Assembly (NCBI GenBank): GCA_934533005.1
Contig: CAKTBC010000048.1
Location: forward strand, 1-14,088
Length of the DNA: 14,088 nucleotides
Reading direction: 5' to 3'
Source of the DNA: an uncultured Oscillospiraceae bacterium
GTDB taxonomy: Bacteria; Bacillota; Clostridia; Oscillospirales; Oscillospiraceae
The notes below the pieces were generated by a model. It saw nothing but the letters and a program-made list of their open reading frames with translations, was not told the origin of the DNA and searched no databases. The first letter of the stretch is position 1. Each line of letters begins with the position of its first letter. The translations under genes were made by a program, and so were the position numbers. Positions 1 through 7,133 of this stretch are shown piece by piece.

Positions 1-855
1 GCGCATCCGGCGTTCTGCGCCGAGAGCACGTTTGTGCTGGAAGAGCGCGGCGCGCTTCGCGGCTTTGCCGCGGGCTGCACGGGCGATACCCTCGCGCAGG
101 GCGCGGTGCGCGGCTATGTGAGCTGCGTGCTGCTCGATAAGGCGTTTGACACGGCGGAAAACACCGCGCTGCTGCTCAGCGCAATGGAAGATTCCTTCCG
201 TGCGAAGGGAAAGAGCGTCGCCGCCGTCACGTTTTTTAATCCCCTGCGTCTGCCGTGGATCATCCCCGGCACCGACGGTCACCAGCACAACAACATGCCC
301 GGCATACCGAAGGATATTCCGCTCTATGAGCGGATGCTCTCGCTCGGCTACCGCGAGGCGGCGACCGAGATGGCGATGTATCTCGATCTTGCGGCGTTTA
401 CGTACCCCGCCGCGATGGAGGAGCGCGCGGCAAAAATGGCCGCGCAGGGCTATACCGTGGACTGGTACAAAGAAGGCATCCACCGCGGCGTGGACGAGAT
501 GGTGCGCTCGCTCGATAACTCCATGTGGGATGCGGAGATCCCCGCCGCAGCGCACGGCGGTATGCAGCTGCTCGTCGGCCTCTCCGGCGACACCGTCGCG
601 GGCTTCACCGGCCCTGTGTACCCAGAGCCGACGGGGCGAGGGTACTTTGCGGGCATCGCTGTGGAGGAGAAATACCGCGGCCACGGGCTGGGGAAGCTTC
701 TTTTCTACCGGCTCTGCCGCGCGGAGAAGGAGTGCGGCGCGCAGTATATGTCACTCTTCACGGGCATTGACAACCCGGCGCAGAACATCTATAAAGAAGC
801 CGGATTCACGCCGCGGCGGTACTTCGCCGTGATGATAAAGGAGCTGAAACCATGA
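1..855 (+). CDS. GNAT-family N-acetyltransferase, 5' end outside window
   Basis: The reading frame is open from base 1, so the start codon lies upstream; 284 residues are visible. The C-terminal part (roughly visible residues 205-284) is a typical GNAT acetyl-CoA fold: a beta-strand segment GYFAGIAVEEKYRGHGLG carries the pyrophosphate-binding R-G-H-G-L-G loop, followed by the late NPAQNIYKEAGF segment common in the family. The N-terminal segment (FCAESTFVLEERGALRGFAAG) resembles a second, degenerate GNAT half, so this may be a tandem GNAT protein. The acceptor substrate cannot be read from sequence. The stop overlaps the next gene by 4 nt (ATGA), indicating translational coupling with the PIG-L gene and membership in the murQ operon. 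An amino-sugar acceptor is an inference from context only. The family call is firm; the substrate is unknown. Confidence 0.88.
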   Translation, partial: AHPAFCAESTFVLEERGALRGFAAGCTGDTLAQGAVRGYVSCVLLDKAFDTAENTALLLSAMEDSFRAKGKSVAAVTFFNPLRLPWIIPGTDGHQHNNMPGIPKDIPLYERMLSLGYREAATEMAMYLDLAAFTYPAAMEERAAKMAAQGYTVDWYKEGIHRGVDEMVRSLDNSMWDAEIPAAAHGGMQLLVGLSGDTVAGFTGPVYPEPTGRGYFAGIAVEEKYRGHGLGKLLFYRLCRAEKECGAQYMSLFTGIDNPAQNIYKEAGFTPRRYFAVMIKELKP

Positions 856-1550
856 GCAAAACGATATTGGCCGTCGGTGCGCACATCGGCGATATGGAGC
901 TTACCTGCGGCGCGCTGCTCGCGGCGAACGCCGTGAAGGGCGGACGCAGCGTGACGCTGGCGCTCACCGCCGGGGAAAAGGGAGCGCCCGCGGGGGCAAA
1001 CGTCGCCGAATACCGGAAAAGCAAAGTGGCCGAGGCGGAGGCCTTTGCTGCCGAGCTTGGCGGCGAGGCGATTGTGCTCGATTATCCGGACGGGCTGCTG
1101 CCCGATAACGACGAGGCGCGCTTTGCCGTGTGTGACATCATCCGCCGCGTGAAGCCCGATATCCTCATCACGCACCACGCCCACAGCATGCACAAGGATC
1201 ATGCGGCCTGCCACCGCATCGTGACGGACGCCTGGTTTTATGCCGCCATCGAGGGCTTTGAACGATCTCTCCCGCGCCACTTTGCCCGCCATCTCTACTA
1301 TGCGGAAAACTGGGAGGACGCCGAGGGCTTTGAGCCCTATGTCTATCTCGACGTGTCCGATGGCTTCACGCTCTGGGAAAAGGCCATCGAGCACCACTGG
1401 TTCGCCGTGCACAGCACGAGCTTCCCGTATAAGGAATACTATTCCCATCTCAAGCGCCTGCGCGGCATCGAGGGGCGAAAGGGGTATTGCGAGTGCTTCA
1501 TGATCCCCGCCGAGCAGATGCGCATCGTCAAAAAACTGGAGGACGAGTGA
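852..1550 (+). CDS. PIG-L/LmbE-family protein with altered catalytic motif
   Basis: The 232-residue protein belongs to the PIG-L (LmbE) zinc-dependent deacetylase superfamily, whose members such as MshB remove acetyl groups from GlcNAc moieties. The usual A-H-P-D-D-E motif appears as A10-H11-I12-G13-D14-M15-E16. By alignment to MshB the zinc ligands H11, D14 and H117 (in MHKDH, 113-117) are kept, but the Asp that acts as general base in MshB is replaced by Gly13. The central segment LDYPDGLLPDNDE is also characteristic of the family. No signal peptide is seen, so it is cytoplasmic. It starts inside the GNAT stop codon and its own stop abuts the murQ ATG, so it is co-expressed with an amino-sugar catabolic enzyme. 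It could be an N-deacetylase using another base, a hydrolase of different specificity, or a non-catalytic sugar-binding protein. Family is sure; activity is not. Confidence 0.88.
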   Translation: MSKTILAVGAHIGDMELTCGALLAANAVKGGRSVTLALTAGEKGAPAGANVAEYRKSKVAEAEAFAAELGGEAIVLDYPDGLLPDNDEARFAVCDIIRRVKPDILITHHAHSMHKDHAACHRIVTDAWFYAAIEGFERSLPRHFARHLYYAENWEDAEGFEPYVYLDVSDGFTLWEKAIEHHWFAVHSTSFPYKEYYSHLKRLRGIEGRKGYCECFMIPAEQMRIVKKLEDE

Positions 1551-2447
1551 ATGACCGACATCGGAAAACTGGCCACCGAGCAGCGCAATGCCGCCTCGGA
1601 GCACATCGACCGTCTGCCGACGCTCGACATGGTGCGTCTCATCAATCACGAGGATAAAAAGGTCGCCGAGGCGGTCGAGAAGGTCTGCCCGCAGATCGCC
1701 GCGGCCATCGACGGCATCTATGCACGGATGCAGCGCCGCGGGCGGCTCATCTATACCGGCTGCGGCACGTCCGGCCGTCTCGGTGTGCTCGATGCCGCTG
1801 AGTGTCCCCCAACGTACTCGACGGACCCGGAGCTTGTGCGTGCGGTGATCGCGGGCGGCTACGGCGCAATGTTCGCCGCCGTCGAGGGCGCGGAGGATGA
1901 CCGCAGCCTTGGTGCAGAGAATCTGAAAGCGCTGCATTTGACGGAAAAGGACAGCGTCGTCGGCATCGCCGCGAGCGGCCGGACGCCGTATGTCCTCGGC
2001 GCGCTCGACTATGCAAGGGACGTCGGCGCTCTCACCGTTGCGGTCACGTGCTGCCCCGGCTGCGAGGCCGAGGCGCACGCCGATATCGCCATCTCTCCTG
2101 CGCCGGGGCCGGAGGTCATCACGGGCTCTACGCGCATGAAGAGCGGCACGGCGCAGAAAATGATTTTGAATATGCTCTCCACCGGCGTGATGGTGAAGCT
2201 CGGCAAGGTCTACGGCAATCTCATGGTGGATGTGAAGGCCTCGAACGAAAAGCTCCGCGAGCGGTGCGTGCGCATCGTGCGCCAGGCGACCGGCGCGGAG
2301 GACGCCGCGGCGCGCGCTGCGCTTGCCGAGACGAACTACGCCTGCAAAACGGCCATCGTCATGCTGCTGCTCAGCGTGGATAAGCCCGCGGCGGAGGCGC
2401 TGCTCGCGCGAGCCAATGGCCGCGTGGCCGCGGCGCTGGAGGGCTGA
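1551..2447 (+). CDS. murQ: N-acetylmuramic acid 6-phosphate etherase MurQ
   Basis: MurQ cleaves the D-lactyl ether of MurNAc-6-phosphate, giving GlcNAc-6-phosphate and D-lactate in the cytoplasm. The 298-residue length is that of known MurQ enzymes. The SIS sugar-isomerase fold is marked by YTGCGTSGRLGVLDAAECPP (68-87), the MurQ signature, with E84 matching the general-acid glutamate of E. coli MurQ (E83) and E115 in VEGAED matching E114. GIAASGRTPYVLG (138-150) and the GSTRMKSGTAQK segment form the second sugar-phosphate site. The N-terminal TEQRN element is also typical. ATG follows the preceding TGA directly, and the next ORF begins 2 nt after its stop, so expression is probably coupled. 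This gene fixes the pathway of the whole left half of the window. Confidence 0.97.
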   Translation: MTDIGKLATEQRNAASEHIDRLPTLDMVRLINHEDKKVAEAVEKVCPQIAAAIDGIYARMQRRGRLIYTGCGTSGRLGVLDAAECPPTYSTDPELVRAVIAGGYGAMFAAVEGAEDDRSLGAENLKALHLTEKDSVVGIAASGRTPYVLGALDYARDVGALTVAVTCCPGCEAEAHADIAISPAPGPEVITGSTRMKSGTAQKMILNMLSTGVMVKLGKVYGNLMVDVKASNEKLRERCVRIVRQATGAEDAAARAALAETNYACKTAIVMLLLSVDKPAAEALLARANGRVAAALEG

Positions 2448-2449
2448 GC

Positions 2450-3187
2450 ATGGCGTTTCTCCGTTGCGAAATTGCCTCGAAATCGCTGCGCATGGCGACG
2501 GCGGTGGACGTGATCCTGCCCGATCAGGGCGAGCTGCATGATGCAAAAACGCTCTATCTTCTCCACGGCCTGACGGACGACTGCACCGGCTGGACGCGCT
2601 ACACCGCCGTGGAGCGGTATGCGCGTGAGCGCGGCATTGCCGTTGTGCTGCCGGAGGTGCAGCGCAGCTTTTATACCGATATGGTATACGGCCTTTCGTA
2701 TTTTACGTATGTCTCCGAAGAGCTGCCCGCCGTTTGCCGAAGGATGTTCGGCCTCGGCGCGGCGCGAAAGCAGAACTATATTTTCGGCCTTTCCATGGGC
2801 GGATACGGCGCGATGAAATGCGCGCTCACGTACCCCGATCGCTACGCGGGCGCGGCCAGCTTTTCGGGCGTCTCCGATCTGCGCTGCACCATCGCGCACC
2901 GGTCGCTCTCGCTCCAGGAAACGGAGATCACCGCCATTTTCGGCGAAAAAAAAGCCGTTCCGCCGAAGGACGATCTTTTCGTCCTGGCGGAACGGCTCTC
3001 CGGGGATGCCCCGGGAATTTATCTCTCCTGCGGTGAGCAGGACGGGCTGTATGCGGCGAACGAGCGCTTTTCTGCGCATCTTGCGTCGCTCGGCATCGAG
3101 CACCGGTTCGAGCATTGGCCGGGCGCGCACAGCTGGGATTTCTGGGATGCGTCGCTGCGCGCGGCGCTCGCATACTTCTTTGATTAA
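2450..3187 (+). CDS. alpha/beta-hydrolase esterase (tributyrin esterase / esterase D family)
   Basis: The 245-residue cytoplasmic protein has the esterase D/EstA-like alpha/beta-hydrolase layout. YLLHG (36-40) begins the oxyanion region, S115 sits in the nucleophile elbow G-L-S-M-G-G-Y-G (113-120), D198 lies in CGEQDGLY and H227 in GAHSWDFWD, giving a complete Ser-Asp-His triad. Relatives hydrolyse short-chain esters or S-formylglutathione, and some act on acetylated sugars. It is the last gene of the murQ operon, starting 2 nt after murQ; removal of O-acetyl groups from muropeptide sugars is an attractive but unproven role. Its stop codon TAA (3185-3187) overlaps the stop of convergent anmK. 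Codons about 165-184 contain a strong antisense terminator hairpin, described separately, which may constrain this part of the protein. Confidence 0.9.
   Translation: MAFLRCEIASKSLRMATAVDVILPDQGELHDAKTLYLLHGLTDDCTGWTRYTAVERYARERGIAVVLPEVQRSFYTDMVYGLSYFTYVSEELPAVCRRMFGLGAARKQNYIFGLSMGGYGAMKCALTYPDRYAGAASFSGVSDLRCTIAHRSLSLQETEITAIFGEKKAVPPKDDLFVLAERLSGDAPGIYLSCGEQDGLYAANERFSAHLASLGIEHRFEHWPGAHSWDFWDASLRAALAYFFD
2946..2997 (-). terminator. intrinsic terminator on minus strand inside the esterase gene
   Basis: Read on the minus strand, a 12-bp stem (arms 2953-2964 and 2986-2997, AGCCGTTCCGCC and its exact complement) is extended by a 7-bp inner stem (2967-2973 with 2979-2985) across a 2-nt bulge, with a 5-nt loop. 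It is followed directly by eight T residues (complement of A2946-2953). That is the canonical Rho-independent layout. The minus-strand transcript entering it is anmK, whose stop is about 187 nt upstream. On the plus strand the same hairpin lacks a U-tract, so it should not stop the esterase mRNA. Confidence 0.8.
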
Positions 3188-4371
3188 AGCGTGATCTTCC
3201 CCAGTACCGCGCCATGCCGCGCGCCGGTAGCGCCGGGCGCGTTGCTGCATTGGGCGAAGATGGCTTCGTTTGCGAGCACGGCGAAGGCGACCGCCTCCTT
3301 GGCGTCGCCGTCAAAGCCAAGATCCTCGTTTGTGAGAACGCGCACGCCGGGAAGTGCGGCGGCGATATCCGCCATGAGCGTGCCGTTTCGGCTGCCGCCC
3401 CCGCCGACGATGAGCCGCGCGGGGCGCACAGCGCAGAAATCAGAGATCGCCGCGGCGATCGTCTGTGCGGTGAAGTCCGTCACAGTGGCGAGAACGTCCT
3501 CGTTGGAGAGCTTCAGCTCTTTCGCTGCGGCGAAAATGGTGTCAACGAACGCCGCGCCGTAGTGCTCGCGGCCCGTTGTTTTCGGCGGGCGGCGGGAGAG
3601 ATAGGGATCGCGCATGAGCTGCGCGAGAAGCGCCTCGCTCACGCGGCCGGCGGCCGCCATGGCGCCGTTCGCGTCATAGCGCTTTTCGCCGTTCGTGATG
3701 CGAGCAATGGCTGCATCGATGAGCATGTTACCCGGGCCGGTGTCAAACGCCGTCACGTCCGAGAGCGCGCATCCTGCCGGGAGCAGCGTGATGTTCCCAA
3801 TGCCGCCGATGTTCTGCAGCGCCGTGTGCTCCGTTTCGCTGCGGTAGAGCAGAAACTCCGTATACGGCACGAGCGGCGCGCCGAGCCCGCCCGCGGCCAC
3901 ATCGCGGACGCGGAAGTTGCCCACGACCGGGCAGCCAAAGCGTTCGGCGAGAACGGCCTCCTCCCCGAGCTGGAACGTGCTCGCAAAGGAATGCGAGAGG
4001 TATTCCTCCTTCTCCGGGATGTGCCAGAACGTCTGGCCGTGGCTGCCGATGAGATCAATGTCGGAGAACTTTGTGCCGGTCTGCGCGCAAAGCGCCTCGC
4101 CCGCCTCGCAGAAGAGCTCTCCGAGCAGGAAATTCATCCGGCAGAAGTCCGCCGCCGAGGCTGCGCCGCCTCCGGCGAGACGCAGTATCTCCGCGCGCAC
4201 CTCGTCCGAAAACGGCACGAAGCAGAAGCCGAGCTGCTGCACGCGCGTGCGCGTGCCATAGCCCGTGATGCGCACGAGCGCGGCGTCCACGCCGTCTGCC
4301 GACGTGCCGGACATGAATCCAATCACGAGCCGCGACGGCTTTTCCCACAGCGTTTTCAGGGGATGTTCCAT
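3184..4371 (-). CDS. anmK: anhydro-N-acetylmuramic acid kinase AnmK
   Basis: AnmK opens the 1,6-anhydro ring of anhMurNAc and phosphorylates it to MurNAc-6-phosphate, the MurQ substrate. With the ATG at 4371 the protein has 395 residues. Motifs in order are GFMSGTSADGVDA (18-30, phosphate 1; the family usually has SLDG), GSHGQT (109-114), NIGGIGN (187-193), FDTGPGNMLIDA (209-220, catalytic Asp region), VGGGGSRN (322-329) and GDAKEAVAFAVLANEA (355-370). The start was placed at ATG 4371 because GGGAGG lies 7 nt upstream; an in-frame TTG 15 nt earlier overlaps that ribosome site and is unlikely. It is a single-gene unit facing opposite to its pathway partners, with its own promoter candidate and a terminator inside the neighbouring esterase gene. 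The stop overlaps the esterase stop. Confidence 0.95.
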   Translation of the reverse strand: MEHPLKTLWEKPSRLVIGFMSGTSADGVDAALVRITGYGTRTRVQQLGFCFVPFSDEVRAEILRLAGGGAASAADFCRMNFLLGELFCEAGEALCAQTGTKFSDIDLIGSHGQTFWHIPEKEEYLSHSFASTFQLGEEAVLAERFGCPVVGNFRVRDVAAGGLGAPLVPYTEFLLYRSETEHTALQNIGGIGNITLLPAGCALSDVTAFDTGPGNMLIDAAIARITNGEKRYDANGAMAAAGRVSEALLAQLMRDPYLSRRPPKTTGREHYGAAFVDTIFAAAKELKLSNEDVLATVTDFTAQTIAAAISDFCAVRPARLIVGGGGSRNGTLMADIAAALPGVRVLTNEDLGFDGDAKEAVAFAVLANEAIFAQCSNAPGATGARHGAVLGKITL

Positions 4372-4407
4372 GGTGAAGCCTCCCAATTCAGCATATGAAC
4401 TACGAAA

Positions 4408-4436
4408 AGTTTACTTCCTGTCCGCCGCTTTGTAAA
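4408..4436 (-). promoter_or_regulatory. candidate sigma-A promoter of anmK
   Basis: On the minus strand TTTACA (4431-4436) and TAAACT (4408-4413) are separated by exactly 17 bp and match TTGACA/TATAAT at 5 of 6 and 4 of 6 positions. The predicted start of transcription would lie about 30 nt before the anmK ATG, ahead of its GGGAGG site. It sits in the 76-bp divergent gap with namZ. On the plus strand that gap offers only a weak namZ promoter (TTCAGC at 4387, then TTTACT at 4410), although namZ must have its own promoter because anmK interrupts the plus-strand series. Confidence 0.45.
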
Positions 4437-4447
4437 GGGGTGTTTTC

Positions 4448-5584
4448 ATGATCCGTTTCGGCATTGACAGCGCGGAGCTTGCCGCGCATATCCCCGGCCG
4501 CGCCGCGCTCGTCACAGCGCCCTCCGGCCGGAGTCTCGATAACCGCAGCAGCATCGATGTTTTGAAGGACGTCTGCGATCTCCGGCTCCTGCTTGCGCCG
4601 GAGCACGGTGTCCGCGGCGACAAAGCCGCGGGAGAGGTATTCTCCGACAGCGTCGATGCGCCCTCCGGCTTGCCCGTAAAAAGCCTGTACCGTCCCGGCT
4701 CCAAGCGTCTGACGCGGGAGACGGCGGCGGAGTTCGACACGCTCGTTTACGACATTCAGGACGTCGGCTGCCGGTATTATACGTTTATCTCCACGCTCAA
4801 AAACCTCCTGCTCGACTGCGCGGAATACGGCAAACGCCTCGTTGTGCTCGACCGGCCCGACCCGCTGGGGCGCGCCGCCGAGGGCGTCGTGCTCGAAGCG
4901 GGCATGGAGAGCTTCGTCGGCTGTCATACGATCCCGCCGCGCTACGGCATGACCTGCGGCGAGTTTGCCCGCATGGTGAATGCCGAGGAGAACATTGGCT
5001 GCGCGCTGGACATTGTGCGCTGCGAGGGGTATGATCCGAGCGTATCCTTCCCCGGCTGGGGCAGACCGTGGGTCATGCCGAGCCTTGCGATACCGCGGTA
5101 TGAAACGGCGCTGCTGTACCCCGGCACGTGCCTTTTGGAGGGGACGAACCTTTCTGAGGGACGCGGCACAGCCGATCCGTTCGCGCTGCTCGGCGCGCCG
5201 TTCATTGACGCCGAAAGCCTCTGCCGGGAGCTCGATACTCTCTCACTGCCGGGGCTCGCCGTGACGCCTGTGTACTTCACGCCCACGGCCTCCAAGCACG
5301 CCGGAACGCTCTGCGGCGGCGTGCATCTGCACGTGATGGACGCGGCGGCGCTCCGCCCGACGGAGCTTGGCCTCCGGCTGCTCGCGCTTGTGCGGGACAT
5401 GTACCCCAACGATTTTGCCTTTCTCCCGCCCGTCCGGGAGGACGGACGGCCCTTTATCTCACTCCTCGCCGGACACCGGGAACTCGAGTGCCCCGGCTGG
5501 GACGCCGAGACACTCATTGCGCGCGCCCGGCGCGAGTGCGCGGTGTTTACCGAGCGGCGGAAACCCTACCTTCTCTACGAATAA
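4448..5584 (+). CDS. namZ: exo-beta-N-acetylmuramidase NamZ (DUF1343)
   Basis: The 378-residue protein matches the DUF1343 family, whose Bacillus and Tannerella members (NamZ) release MurNAc from the non-reducing end of peptidoglycan fragments such as MurNAc-GlcNAc. Family motifs are APEHGVRGD (50-58) followed by AGE, VYDIQDVGCRYYTFISTL (100-117), VVLDRPDPLG and EGTNLSEGRGTADPF. AAAGGGG lies 7 nt before the ATG, which supports this start. The N-terminus (MIRFGIDSAEL) has no signal peptide, so the enzyme should be cytoplasmic, in contrast to the secreted Bacillus enzyme as I recall it. It is the first gene of the namZ-nagZ-kinase operon, 12 nt before nagZ, and supplies MurNAc to the kinase two genes downstream. 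Confidence 0.93.
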   Translation: MIRFGIDSAELAAHIPGRAALVTAPSGRSLDNRSSIDVLKDVCDLRLLLAPEHGVRGDKAAGEVFSDSVDAPSGLPVKSLYRPGSKRLTRETAAEFDTLVYDIQDVGCRYYTFISTLKNLLLDCAEYGKRLVVLDRPDPLGRAAEGVVLEAGMESFVGCHTIPPRYGMTCGEFARMVNAEENIGCALDIVRCEGYDPSVSFPGWGRPWVMPSLAIPRYETALLYPGTCLLEGTNLSEGRGTADPFALLGAPFIDAESLCRELDTLSLPGLAVTPVYFTPTASKHAGTLCGGVHLHVMDAAALRPTELGLRLLALVRDMYPNDFAFLPPVREDGRPFISLLAGHRELECPGWDAETLIARARRECAVFTERRKPYLLYE

Positions 5585-5596
5585 GGAGAAATCATT

Positions 5597-7123
5597 ATGG
5601 ACATTCGGGAAAAGATCGGCCAGCGGCTGGTGTTCGGCTTCCCCGGGACGACGATCCCGGCAGAGTTTGCCGCGCTGGTGCGGGAATATAAGATCGGAAA
5701 TGTCATCCTCTTCCGGTATAATATTGAAAGCCTTCCGCAGCTTACGCGGCTGTGCGCGGACATTCAATCGCTCATCCGCGCTGCGACCGGGCATGATGCC
5801 TTCATCACCATCGATCAGGAGGGCGGCATGGTGACGCGCCTCCCGTGGGACGCGGTGAACGTTCCCGGCAGCATGGCGCTGGCCGCGACCGGAAAGCCGG
5901 AAAACGCGGCTCTCGCCGCGGAGATCACGGCGCGGCAGCTGCGCGGCGTCGGCGTCAACTTCAATCTCGCGCCCGATCTCGATGTAAACTCCAACCCCAT
6001 GAACCCCGTGATCGGCGTGCGCAGCTTCGGGGACAACCCGGAGCGCGTTGCGTTCTTCGGCGCGAAGGCCGTGGAGGGATACCGAAACGGCGGCATGCTC
6101 TGCTGCGGCAAGCATTTCCCCGGCCACGGCGACACTGCCGTGGACTCGCACATCGGTCTCCCATGCATCGGGAAAACGCTCGCAGAGCTGGAAGCGTGTG
6201 AGCTCATTCCGTTCCGTGCGGCGATAAAGGCGGGTATCCCTGCCATCATGAGCAGCCACATCCTCTTCCCGAAGATCGAGCCGGACGGCGTTCCGGCCAC
6301 CATGTCGCGCACGATCATGCACGGTCTTCTGCGCGAAACGCTGGGCTTTGATGGGCTCATTCTCAGCGACTGCATGGTGATGGATGCCATCCGGCAGCAT
6401 TACGGTACGGCGCACGGCGTTGTGGAGGCGATGCGTGCGGGCGTGGACATGGTGTTCGTTTCCAGCAACGCGGCTTTGCAGCGCGAGAGCGCCGCGGCGG
6501 CGCTCGCCGCCGCCGAGAGCGGCGCGATCGACACGCAGGAGCTGGATGGATCCGTGCAGCGCATTCTCCGTGCGAAGGAACAATGGATACATTCTGCCGA
6601 ACCGGAGAGCGCCGGGCGGGAGAAGGACTTCGCCGCCGCGGCGCGCATGGCGCGCGAGGCGGTCGCCGCGGTGCGCGGCAAGGCATGCACCGCGAGCGAA
6701 AAGACGTTTTTCTGCGGCTGCGCCGATTACCGTATGACGCAGGCCTCCAACGCCGATCCGGAGGCGAAGGCGTTCCCGGAGTATATGGGCGCGCGCTTCG
6801 GCGCGAAGTTCGCCGTCTGCTCCAAGGACCCGGAGGAAGCGGAGATCGCGGCGCTCGTCAAGCGCGCGAAGGGGGCGGAAAACATCATTTTTTCCTCCTG
6901 CAATGCGCATCTCTTCCGCGGCCAGCTCGCGCTTGCGGCGGCGCTTGCGGAAACGGGCGTGCCGATGACCGTGGCGGCGCTGCGTAACCCCTACGATCTG
7001 CCGCTCATGCCAGAGAGCGCGGCGCTGCTCGCGGCATTTGATTATTCGCGCGATTCGCTTGCCGCGCTCGCGGATGTGTTTTCCGGCGGAGACTGCCGCG
7101 GCGTGATGCCCGTGACGCTGTGA
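5597..7123 (+). CDS. nagZ: beta-N-acetylglucosaminidase NagZ (GH3)
   Basis: NagZ removes GlcNAc from the non-reducing end of GlcNAc-MurNAc muropeptides. The 508-residue protein has a GH3 barrel (about 1-290) and a C-terminal domain (about 330-508) as in Gram-positive NagZ. The barrel shows ITIDQEGGMVTRL (70-82), the NagZ-specific KHFPGHGDTAVDSH loop (172-185) with the His-Asp acid/base dyad, and D258 in GLILSDCMVMD as predicted nucleophile. The C-terminal AALRNPYDLPLMPE and the final GVMPV are common in two-domain members. AAGGAG lies 8 nt before the ATG, overlapping the namZ stop. There is no signal peptide, so it is predicted to be intracellular. Co-transcription with namZ pairs two exo-hydrolases that act alternately on the MurNAc-GlcNAc chain. 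Confidence 0.95.
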   Translation: MDIREKIGQRLVFGFPGTTIPAEFAALVREYKIGNVILFRYNIESLPQLTRLCADIQSLIRAATGHDAFITIDQEGGMVTRLPWDAVNVPGSMALAATGKPENAALAAEITARQLRGVGVNFNLAPDLDVNSNPMNPVIGVRSFGDNPERVAFFGAKAVEGYRNGGMLCCGKHFPGHGDTAVDSHIGLPCIGKTLAELEACELIPFRAAIKAGIPAIMSSHILFPKIEPDGVPATMSRTIMHGLLRETLGFDGLILSDCMVMDAIRQHYGTAHGVVEAMRAGVDMVFVSSNAALQRESAAAALAAAESGAIDTQELDGSVQRILRAKEQWIHSAEPESAGREKDFAAAARMAREAVAAVRGKACTASEKTFFCGCADYRMTQASNADPEAKAFPEYMGARFGAKFAVCSKDPEEAEIAALVKRAKGAENIIFSSCNAHLFRGQLALAAALAETGVPMTVAALRNPYDLPLMPESAALLAAFDYSRDSLAALADVFSGGDCRGVMPVTL

Positions 7124-7133
7124 GGTGAGAGAT

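Noticed and set aside
789..2546. 585-codon open frame on the minus strand
   Set aside because: It lies antisense to the PIG-L and murQ genes, which have clear motifs; its composition (Arg, His, Ala rich, no domain) is typical of GC-rich antisense frames.
4372..4386. Upstream TTG start for anmK
   Set aside because: The TTG overlaps the GGGAGG ribosome site that serves the ATG at 4371, so the extra five residues are unlikely.
7125..7133. GTG start for the kinase gene
   Set aside because: It lies inside the GAGGTGA ribosome site for the ATG at 7134, and the GIDGGGTKT motif normally lies at the extreme N-terminus.
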